Source: Ecdyonurus torrentis
Taxonomy: Eukaryota > Arthropoda > Insecta > Ephemeroptera > Heptageniidae
Assembly: GCA_949318235.1 (NCBI GenBank)
Contig: OX439133.1
Location: 23,279,526 to 23,343,525 of the forward strand
Direction of reading: 5' to 3'
Length of the DNA: 64,000 nt
Part shown: one piece after another, positions 55,105 to 64,000 of the stretch
How the letters are laid out: each line of letters starts with the position of its first letter
Position numbering within the stretch: the first letter of the stretch is position 1
Notes under the pieces: model-generated
Databases searched by the model: none
Told to the model about the DNA's origin: nothing
The model's input: the letters and a program-made list of their open reading frames with translations, nothing else
Made by a program: the position numbers and the translations under genes

Positions 55105-55545
55105 GATTAATTCATTCATTTTTAATACATTATGAACACAGCTAAATAAATAATCGTGTTTTAATGACCATTAAAACAAACATAAAAAAAACACACAATT
55201 TTATATCAATATAATTTATATTTTCCCCCTCAGAGGAAAGAAGAAGAAGTAGCAAAAAAGAGCAAATAAAATACATAGAAGTCAAAACATAAAATTACAT
55301 TTGTGTTTGAAATGTCAAAATCTCTCAAAGCAAGTAGTTAACTGTATGATGTACGACATTTCGTAATGTACTTTTATATAGGTTAGATTAAAGCGGAACT
55401 TTTCGTATAAGCTTGCAAATACATAGAAAGGAAAAAAAAAACTTCTTTGATTCTTCACAAAGTTTGAAAAAATTACTGATTTTATTGAAACATGTTTTGT
55501 ATGTCAATATTTTGTGATCTAAAACTAAAATTAAAGATAAGCTGT

Positions 55546-55735
55546 TATAGGGTGTATGCGGATGGCGTCATATTTATTGCGCTTGGAGGCCATACTGGAG
55601 TAGTGCATAATATTGCTCACAATAGGACAAACTTCATTTAAAAGCCAATTTTCTTTGGGAAATCTGTTAATTTTTGTTATTGTTATTTTTCTTACATACA
55701 ACATGGCGTTGACTTTAACGTGAATGCATAGACTC
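55546..55735. mobile_element. MITE, family B copy with internal deletion
   Basis: TAGGGTGTATGCGGATGGCG ... CACAATAGGACAAACTTCAT ... ACATACAACATGGCGTTGAC ... GTGAATGCATAGACTCTA. The middle third is missing. Confidence 0.68.
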
Positions 55736-56380
55736 TATTGGTAAAGTAAAAATTTATTTATTTACTTTTTTTTTTTTTAAGGTAGTAGCTGCCCGGTTGA
55801 TATCTGATAAACTAAACGGTCGTGACATATAAAATTAACATCAAGTAAAGATAAAATATTACTTAAAAGTTTAGTTATATCAAACACATGCAAACATGGT
55901 CCAATTTTTAAGTTATTGCACTTTAAAGATAACATATTAATGTGAAATTTTAAATTTTAGCGCCAACTTGCAGTCAAATTCAAAATCTTTGAGCTAAGAG
56001 TGAAAAATTTTAAAAAACTATAGTTGTTATTATATATCAATTTATAAAAAAATAAGTAATAAAATTGTATTTAAATATTTAATTTATGTTTAATTAGCAT
56101 TTAATCGGAGTTTTAATTTTCGCAATTGAAAACACGTTAATCTCCTTAAATAACTGATAAAGAAATATTTTTTTATACTGTTGCATTATTAAGCATACTT
56201 TTGTTTAAGGCCCTAGCTACTTTAAAAATTTTTTACATACGAAAAAAATCTGAAATTTAAATTATTTCTGAAAGGATTTTTTTAAGTGAAGTTTAAGCAT
56301 ATTTTCATATTTATCTTAAGCCTAAAAAAATTAAATAGAAAAACTTTCAATTTCTTTTTTATTAATATAATACAGGGGTT
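55736..56380. other. AT-rich intergenic sequence, nothing recognised
   Basis: Poly(A/T)-rich, no ORF above background. Confidence 0.5.
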
Positions 56381-56424
56381 CGGACGCGTCACAAAAATTG
56401 TCAGGTCCACGGACCCGTGTCCGG

Positions 56425-56609
56425 AAAAATCAACGTTGATATTCCAGTTTACGCGCGCGTGGACTAGGCGAGCTGTGACGTCAGTGACCGGCAGCGGCAT
56501 TTTGTGAATGGAAAATAAATTAGAAATCAATGACTCCGGCCAAATCAACGTTGATTTTCAGGTTTGTTAGGATATATCACAACTTTTTTGTTCAAGGTGT
56601 TCTACGCCT
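56425..56609. mobile_element. MITE, family A, right half
   Basis: GAAAAATCAACGTTGATATT, then GGCGAGCTGTGACGTCAGTG, then TTCAAGGTGTTCTACGCCT with TTAA at 56610-56613. The left arm is replaced by unrelated sequence. Confidence 0.7.
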
Positions 56610-57132
56610 TTAAGATATTAGGTAAGTTTTTTTTAAAGATGTTCTACGCCTTTAATAATTTTGTTCCAAATTCTCTAAAACAAAAGCAATGCAACAAGTT
56701 TAAAATTAAATTACATATGGCAACATGGCTTTATATATATGATATCAAATAATAATAAAGTATATATAAAAAGTTCTCCTCTCCGTATGGTGTTGGTGCA
56801 TTGCAAAACCTTATAGCTTTCTTCTTTATTGCATGCTACAGAAATATACCAAAAGCTATAAAACTTGGGAAGATATGTGAGGCGTACGATATCGATATAG
56901 GAAAACGGAAAGTCAGAAAAATAAAAAACCTTTCTATATTATTATTTTAAACTCAAGAAAGTAAAACATTGAAAACATTTTTTTTTTTAAACGGGTTTGT
57001 GTGTTATGTTTTTCTAGGGTATATGAATGTTTTTGTTTTATAAAATATTTGTTGCTTTATTTTTTTTTTCTACCACATTTATTATAAAAATTCCAGTAAA
57101 CAAAGGGTTTACTTGTCAAACACAATATGTCC

Positions 57133-57134
<2 letters not shown>

Positions 57135-57177
<43 letters not shown>
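57135..57177. repeat. Poly(T) tract
   Basis: About 42 T. 56620-57130 is AT-rich without a gene. Confidence 0.95.
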
Positions 57178-57179
<2 letters not shown>

Positions 57180-57299
57180 TCTGCAAACACTGATATATAA
57201 AAGCAATTTCGTATTTTATGCTTCATTTATCTACCATATAACATATGTTATATAAAATGCACGGAAAAAATACATGACGTAATTTATGCCATATTGAGG

Positions 57300-57610
57300 A
57301 TGCGTATCAATACTCGCTGCCAGTGCTGTGAAATCGGACTATAACCCACTGCCACTATATACTGACAGCGCTTTCAGCGTTTGCCAAAGATTGTCGAAAA
57401 GGCAACAGCTGACCGCCACTTAAAGTAAAATTTTTGCTGGAAATGCTTTTCGGTGAAAAGGTGAAGCAGCCGCAGCAAAATGGCACAGGTGATCTGCAGC
57501 TGATTTTCGTACTGTAACTCCTATATATCAAAAACGTTGAAATCGCTGAAATCACCTGGAATTCGTACCGCAACTGCCACAGCACTGGAAACGCTGCCAT
57601 CGAGTATACC
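57300..57610. other. GC-richer segment of unknown nature, partly palindromic
   Basis: Contains TACTCGCTGCCAGTGCTGTG near the left and CCACAGCACTGGAAACGCTG near the right, which are partly complementary. Probably an old foldback element. The minus-strand ORF of 81 codons is not convincing. Confidence 0.35.
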
Positions 57611-58165
57611 CTAATACCCTTATTGTGTACCCTGAATAATTACTGTCTCTTTAGTCCCTGACTTTTTAAAAAATATATTTCAGTGTCGCACGTTTTAGTG
57701 CGTCTCTCAGAAGACCGAAATATGTCTCTTTTGAAAAAAGTGTTGTCTTACACTGCACGGACCCTCTACCCACTTAAGAAGGCCCGATTAAAAAGCTCTA
57801 AAAACGCGTAATTTTAAGAGCGATTTCTGGTCCAAAATTCATATTTTTACTCATTTTGTTCATTTTTTCTCTCTTTTTTTTTGTCTATTTTTCATTGAAT
57901 TATCTGATGTCCACTGTTGTAGTCCACTGGGACTGAAGAATATTGTGGAGCAAAAATGTTCCTATTTTGTATTGAAATACGTAATTATGCTGAACATCTT
58001 AACCATTATGCTATGAAGAATAATCATAATCACTATACAGTATAGCATAAATTTTAGTGCTTTGCATAATGTTGCTGCATTGAGGTTGCATAATTATTAC
58101 GTATTTATTTGGTATACGTTTTATTAAAATTTTTATCTTGTATGCTAACAATAAGTTGCTAACTG

Positions 58166-58283
<118 letters not shown>

Positions 58284-58562
58284 CCTTTTCTTTAAAAATT
58301 TTATGCATATTATTAACAAAAAAAAAAAAAAAAAAAAAAAAAGTTTAAAAGGCAAGATGGTAAAAACAAACAAACTATATGATATAAAACCATATTTAAT
58401 TAAATAATAAAATTCAATTTATTTTATTTGAGTTCCCAAAGGAGCTATATACATATATTTTACCTCAAATGATAATTATATATACATTCATTTTTTATAC
58501 TAATATTAATATTTAATTTTTATTGTTATTGGTCTGCATACTGTATAATATACAGTATAATA

Positions 58563-59225
58563 ATAGGGTGTATGAGCATGACGTAAAAGTGAATGCGCTT
58601 GGACGCCATACTGGAGCAATGAATAACATTTCTCAGCATAGGACAAACGTAGTTTTTAGCCATTTTCTATTGAAAATTATTTCATTTTTTGTTATTATTA
58701 TTTTTATCACATACTTAAATCCATAGACCACATTAAATGAAATGTGCTTTTTAATGAATAAACATAGAATGGGATCTTCAAAACTGATGACAATTTTTAC
58801 CAGAATGTTAATGTAGCCCCACGAGAGAGCGTGAAAATACTGTAAAGTATGCAATTTGCGTGTCTATTCATGTTTATGACGTCAGAAACGTGCAAAAATT
58901 AGAAGAAAAAAAATGTTGTGCGGGTTGTATAAATTGAAATTTTCTGATCATTGCTACGGAGCTACAGTTTGGTTTTGAGACAAACAAATGTTATTTATGC
59001 AAGTCCCATCAAGTGTTTTGTGATATAAATGCTTATGTTTTCTTCTGGTCTGTTCCTTTAAGATACTAATTTAATCTAGCATATTAATAATCTCAAAATA
59101 TTGCTCAGTATTTTTTTTTTTTTTTTTTAAACTGGCAAAATGTGTAATTTTCCTTTAGCAGCCCTTGTTATTTAGTGCACACAAATGGCGTCAACTTTTA
59201 TATGAATAAAACCGCCCTATACTCT
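58563..59225. mobile_element. MITE, family B copy split by a family C element
   Basis: Left part ATAGGGTGTATGAGCATGAC ... ATCACATAC; right part GATACTAATTTAATCTAG ... AAATGGCGTCAACTTTTATA ... CCGCCCTATA. The C element sits exactly between at a TTAA. Confidence 0.8.
58715..59061 (+). mobile_element. MITE, family C copy, TTAA target site duplication
   Basis: Bounded by TTAA at 58715-58718 and 59058-59061. Near-terminal inverted sequence is CATAGACCA against TGGTCTGTTCC. Inserted into family B. Confidence 0.82.
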
Positions 59226-59347
59226 ATAATGTTTTGGAGAATCCATGTAATCTGTTGTACTCATTATACATACATCAAAACTGGCATCTACTTAAATATT
59301 TAGTGAAAATGTACTCGTGGTTTGACGTACAATCAAAGTATTTTATA

Positions 59348-59672
59348 CTTATAGGTTGTGTCCGTATGACGTCATATTTAATAATACGCTTGGAGGCCAT
59401 ACTGAAGTAGTAAATATAACATTGCTGAGCATAGGACAAACTTCGTTTAAGCAAATTTTCTTTGGGAAGTCGGCTAATTTTTTCACATATACGGTTATTA
59501 TTGTTCTCGCATACTTAATTGAGATACTAATATAACCTATTAACAGCATCAATGCTCTCAAAAATATTGTACAGTGTTTTTAAACTGTCAAAATGAGTTA
59601 ATTTCCTATGCCACCCATGTTATTGAGTTATCCAACATGTTGTCGACTTTAACATGATATAACACTATATAA
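59348..59672. mobile_element. MITE, family B copy (full length)
   Basis: GGTTGTGTCCGTATGACGTC ... GCTTGGAGGCCATACTGAAG ... GCATCAATGCTCTCAAAAAT ... CCACCCATGTTATTGAGTTA ... ACATGATATAACACTATA. Confidence 0.72.
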
Positions 59673-59700
59673 GTACTATATAAGCATTTGTACGTCAGGA

Positions 59701-59705
<5 letters not shown>

Positions 59706-59749
<44 letters not shown>
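59706..59749. repeat. Poly(T) tract
   Basis: About 44 T. Confidence 0.95.
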
Positions 59750-59752
<3 letters not shown>

Positions 59753-59754
59753 GC

Positions 59755-60185
59755 AGTATGTCTATGCATTTATGTTAAAGTCAACGCCATGCCGGATTAC
59801 TGAAAAAAAAATAGGCTGCTATAGGAAAATGACTCATTCAGACAGTTTAAAAATACTATAAGCAATATTGTGGTGTTGTGGTGAGAAATTGCTAATGTCG
59901 TAGGCTCTTATAGGGGATAACCATGGCGGGTGTTGTTCTTCTTCTGTTCACGACGTTTTGCGTCCGACGTTGGGCGCATATTCAGGTGCATATATGATCC
60001 GTCAAGAACATTAATGCTGTTAATAGGATGAATTAGTATCTCAAGTATGTGAGAAAAATAATAATAATAAAAAATTAAACGATTTCCAAATGAAGATAGC
60101 CAAAAATGTCAATAGAAATGTTGTTTATTGATCCAATATGGCGTCGAGGTGCATTCAGAATGACGTCATGTGGAAACATCCCATT
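59755..60185. mobile_element. MITE, family B copy with an inserted segment
   Basis: CTATGCATTTATGTTAAAGT at the left, GAATGACGTCATGTGGAAAC at the right. An extra piece at about 59868-60005 (TTGTGGTGTTGTGGTGAGAA ... GATCCGTCAAGAAC) interrupts it between 'caatattg' and 'attaatgctgtt'. Confidence 0.6.
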
Positions 60186-60765
60186 ATACAATACAATCAA
60201 TACAATCAATGAAATACAATCAATGTATTTCAAATAGTTACTCTACAATTTTGTAAGCTTTTTTTTTCTTGGAGAGCCTTAAAAAAAAAGTGTCGAAAAG
60301 TAATTTCTAAATTGAATAACTAAAAAAACACCTTTTTTTTTTATACACATCTTCCCTATGTTCTCCCTCACTCCCTTAAATAAATAACTCCCCCTATAAC
60401 CATGCATCATTTTGAATATATTAAATCATAAACAAGAAACAAATAAATAACATCTTATTTTAAAATCTCCAGAGCATCTTATATTTAAACTTAAAAATTA
60501 TGCTTACATTTTTACTTATTTATTTATATACCTTCTTTGTCTCATAAATTTAACACTCCCTTTCTTAGCTACACTGAAAAACAACAACAACTTTTCTTCA
60601 GATTTTTTTTTAATGAAATTTATATAAAGAAAAATATATTACAGTATACCTCATTTATTAACAGAATTATTATAATAAAAAAAAATAAAATATAAATATA
60701 TGCTAGCTAAAATTAGTAAAAATTATGCTAGTTAAATTTTAGTAATGTAATTTATGCTATATTAA

Positions 60766-61078
60766 AGGCATAGAACACCTTGAATAAAAAAAACTTGCCT
60801 AATGTCCTAACATACCTAAATATCAACGTTAATTTGGCAGAAGTCATGGATTTCTAATTTATTTTACATTATTTACAAAATGACGGCTGCGAGTTTGTGA
60901 CGTCACAGCTCACTAATTCACGTGCACGGAAACAGGCAAGCTGTGACGTCATAAACCTGCAGCTGCCATTTTGTAAATGGAAAATAAATTAGAAATCGAT
61001 GACTTCGGTTAAATTAACGTTAATATTTAGGTATGTTAGGATATTAGACATATTTTTTGTTGAAGCTGTTCTATGCCT
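60766..61078. mobile_element. MITE, family A copy, intact TTAA target site
   Basis: Left AGGCATAGAACACCTTGAAT, right GAAGCTGTTCTATGCCT, with TTAA at 60762-60765 and 61079-61082. Hairpin with AGCTGTGACGTCATAAACC near the centre. Confidence 0.85.
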
Positions 61079-61082
61079 TTAA

Positions 61083-61980
61083 ATAATTATTATGCTGTAC
61101 AGTATATGTATATTTAGCATAAATAGTAATGTTATTAAAAAATAGTAATATTTATTTTAAGGTTCATAAATTGTTATTTATCTTTATGTCATACTTTTAT
61201 ACTTTGTTGTTTTATTTTTAATTATAATTAGTTTTTTAAATTAGTTTGATATTTAAATAAGAAGAGATGAAACCTTGATGTTCGAGTGTAAAACATAATA
61301 TTGTATTTGGTGTAATGGAGGTTATGGGTGACGAAAAAGTGTAGTTTTTTATTTTTTATTTATTTATTTATTTGTGATTTTTAAAGCTTTCAACACGTAA
61401 AAGTGTCTTTAGGAAGTTTCATTTAAAATTTTACAGCCTTCTTACGGGTTTTTTTTTTTATTATTTTTTTAATTTAATTTGTAAAAAAAAAATATATAAA
61501 TTGGAAAAAAAATGAATTCGAATTTTCAAAATCTTCTTTCCGATGAAAGGCCAAATTAATAAATCTGATGGTCACAGGTCCTCAAAATTTTATCATATAG
61601 GGAGTTAAAATGAGTAGGGGAAGAACCACGATGGACTTTTAAATAACAAGAAAATTAGGAAACCCACTTTTGAATTTGAGATAACGAGCCTTCCAACTGT
61701 AAATTAATTAAAAAAAAAATTGTTAAAAAAAAAAAAAAAAAAAGGGAGCAAAATAACAAAATTTTAATTTAAAAATTAATCTCATTTAAATGTTTTTCAA
61801 TCTTCTACACGGAAAAAAAATATCATAAAATTTGCTTTACACATGATTATGATGTTGTAATATATTTTAACATTTAAATTCAGTGCTGTAATTTTATTTC
61901 TCTCATAAGAATAACATTGCAAATTTAGCGCAATTTTTTGAATGATAAATTTATTATCATTATCACAATCTTGTGTACAG
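61083..61980. other. AT-rich intergenic sequence, nothing recognised
   Basis: Poly(A/T), a possible very diverged family J stretch near 61330-61430. No gene. Confidence 0.45.
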
Positions 61981-62164
61981 TATATAATATATTATATACA
62001 CTCAAAAAATTGATGCATTACATCAGTTACGAATCCTAACTTATCTGAGATAAACACTTTTGAGTTATTAAAAGAAGCTAAAATAATGCATTTTAGCAAA
62101 TTATGAACAACAGCTAATTTAACTTGAAATAGCCTGAAATAACTGAAAACAACTCAACACCTCT

Positions 62165-62490
62165 TAAAAGCATTATAAAATATGAAACAACATGTTCTTC
62201 AACACAAAATGGGATCTACAAAATTGATGATAATTTTTAACAGAATGTAACTGTGTCCCCACAAGAGAGCGTAAAAAAGCTGTAAAGTATGCAATTTGCG
62301 TGAAAATTTCTGTTTATGACGTCAGAAACAGGCAAAAACTAGCATAAAAATGTTGTGCGGGTTGCATAAATCAAAATTTTCTGATCACTGCTATGGCGTT
62401 ACAGTTGGGTTTTAAGACCAATTATTGTTATTTATGTAAGTCCCATCAAGTGTTTTGTGATATAAATGCTAATGTTTTCTATGCCTTTAA
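62165..62490 (+). mobile_element. MITE, family C copy
   Basis: CACAAAATGGGATCTACAAA ... CCCCACAAGAGAGCGTAAAA ... AGTCCCATCAAGTGTTTTGT, ending CCTTTAA (TTAA 62487-62490). Confidence 0.7.
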
Positions 62491-62497
62491 ATTAGCT

Positions 62498-62803
62498 ATA
62501 GAGTGTATGCGGATGACGTCATATTTATTGCGCTTGGAAGCCATACTGGAATAGTGAATAACATTGCTCAGTATAAGACAAACTTTGTTTTAGGCAATAT
62601 TCTTTGACAAATAAGTTAATTTTTTGTTATTGTTATTTTGCTCACATACTTGAGATACTAATTCAACATAATTCAACATCAATGCTCTCAAAAATATTGC
62701 ATAGTGGTTTGAAACTGGAAAAATAAGCTATTTTCCTATGTCACCCATGTTATTGATTGATCCAACATGGCGACGACGTTAACATGAATGCATACACCCT
62801 GTT
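62498..62803. mobile_element. MITE, family B copy (full length)
   Basis: TATAGAGTGTATGCGGATGA ... TTGCGCTTGGAAGCCATACT ... CTCACATACTTGAGATACTA ... AACATGAATGCATACACCCT. The clearest uninterrupted family B copy. Confidence 0.78.
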
Positions 62804-62937
62804 TATCTCAAATAAGTTAGTATTCGTAACTAAAGTAATGCACTATTTTTTTGAGTGATATTTCAATAAATATTTTTTTTGGTTAGACGTGTACTGCTTT
62901 AATTAGTTACATATTTATATACTTACCTTTTTCTATA

Positions 62938-63177
62938 TAGGATATATAAGCATGACGTCATATTAAATGCACTTGGACGCCATACTGAATCAATGAACAA
63001 CATTGTTCAGCATATGCTTGAATTATGGTATCGCAAGTATGTAACAAAAATAATAAAACCCAAAAATTACTTGATTTTCCAAAGAAAATAGCTATAAATG
63101 AAGTTTTTCCTATGCTGAGCAATGTTATTCATTACTCAAGCACATTAAATATGACGTCATGCACATACACCCTATAT
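62938..63177. mobile_element. MITE, palindromic family B derivative
   Basis: Both ends are the same family B terminus: TATAGGATATATAAGCATGA with CGTCATATTAAATGC at the left, and its inverse GCACATTAAATATGACGTCA then TGCACATACACCCTATA at the right. The other family B end is absent. Confidence 0.7.
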
Positions 63178-63311
63178 AAATAACCAGTGAACGTTATAGT
63201 TAACTTAAAATTAACGAGTTACTACAAATCTGATTTTTTTCTATATATTTTTTACCGTGTATTAAGTATAGATATGGCAACGCTGTATTACATAAGGGGT
63301 TTTGGAGAACG

Positions 63312-63580
63312 TATATAAAAGTTTGTATTCAGTAGCTCTAGCACTGAGCGTGTATCAACATGTTATACTATCTACTGTAGTAATATAGCAGTGTAGTGTA
63401 TCTATATCTAAACTGTCATTTTTAATATCTGTTTGCAAGTGAAGTGATTTTACGTGGAATGTGATAGAGTGAGGGACACTTTTCAAATATTGTTACAATT
63501 GTTGTTGGCGGTGTTTTTGTTTGAGTTTTGGACAAAAAGTGTTGATAATAGTGTTTTTATGCTGAAGTAAGGTAATGATT
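63312..63580 (+). promoter_or_regulatory. Possible core promoter and non-coding first exon of a gene to the right
   Basis: TATATAAAAG at 63312-63321 is followed by TTCAGTAG (63328) and CACTGAGC (63342), possible initiators at suboptimal and good spacing respectively. The next 230 bp are less AT-skewed than the surroundings, free of repeats, and end at a splice donor-like AAG|GTAATG (about 63572) or TTG|GTAAGA. No ORF is present, so it would be 5' UTR. Inference from motifs only. Confidence 0.3.
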
Positions 63581-64000
63581 GGTAAGAGTTTTTTTTTTTA
63601 CCATTAATTTCACAGTTTTAAAGAAATAATATGACAATTTTAGTAACTTGCCATGTAATTTTTTTTTCTATGTGTACATAGTTGTTTACACGGAAAACAT
63701 AAATTTAAGAAATTATTTAGATACGTATAGATGTAACATCGTATTTTAGTACAAACCAATAACTTGGTTGAACGTGCAAAATTTTAAACTTGTTAGTATA
63801 AACGTAATTTCTTCAGCGGTTAACAGTTAGCTCTTTAAATCTTTAAAAAAAAACTTTGAATTTATCTAACAAATTTATTATTCTAAAAAACTTTATAATA
63901 TTATCTCTTTATTTTTTTTATTATTATTATTTTTTTTTTTCATGTATGTATTTTTTGGCAGTTTTTACAACTTCACAAAAATTACAACTTTTAAGACTTA

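Larger units (their letters stand above)
61990..62862. mobile_element. MITE, family E interrupted by family C and family B elements
   Basis: Left arm GCATTACATCAGTTACGAAT ... AATGCATTTTAGCAAATTAT (61990-62130). The right end, ATCTCAAATAAGTTAGTATT ... CTAAAGTAATGCA, resumes only at about 62805, after the two inserted elements. Confidence 0.68.

Noticed and set aside
57355..57600. 81-codon minus-strand ORF
   Set aside because: Overlaps a partly palindromic segment and has no protein features.

Overview
This is animal nuclear DNA, AT-rich and crowded with microsatellites, poly(A/T) runs and short transposable elements. Both protein genes have GT-AG (one GC-AG) introns, and there is a tRNA gene with no encoded CCA. 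Strings of six-cysteine EB-type modules point to an ecdysozoan, most likely an arthropod. I cannot name the species.

Layout. (1) 1-396, minus strand: start of an AT-rich C2H2 zinc-finger ORF that runs off the left edge. (2) 6208-21631, plus strand: a complete 14-exon gene for a DC-STAMP-domain membrane protein (DCST1/DCST2/sneaky/SPE-42 family, 673 aa, C-terminal RING-like finger). Its introns hold a non-LTR retrotransposon with an open 806-codon reverse-transcriptase ORF (antisense), a tRNA-Arg(CCU) gene (antisense) and many MITEs. (3) 20.8-24.1 kb: the last exon was duplicated in inverted orientation and the copy has decayed. (4) 22-29 kb: gene-poor repeats between the two convergent genes. 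(5) 44867-29369, minus strand: a 15-exon gene for a secreted, probably GPI-anchored protein with 12 EB-like modules, one per exon, every intron in phase 1. Exon 7 carries a 16-bp tandem duplication that shifts the frame and makes a premature stop. (6) 45-63 kb: no gene seen; long microsatellites and nested MITE families. (7) about 63.3-63.6 kb: a possible core promoter and non-coding first exon of a gene lying to the right.

The exon models rest on reading frame, splice consensus and phase. The DCST model gives a continuous 2022-nt CDS. The EB model gives 1846 nt, which becomes an exact multiple of three (1830) only when one 16-bp copy in exon 7 is discounted. The two genes are convergent, with no sign of a shared pathway.

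The mobile-element layer is unusually readable. Perfect target-site duplications define a 1.15-kb non-autonomous hAT element (8 bp) and two Mutator-like MITEs (9 bp each). TTAA-flanked families are also present; one sits in a related MITE whose other copies show the empty site.
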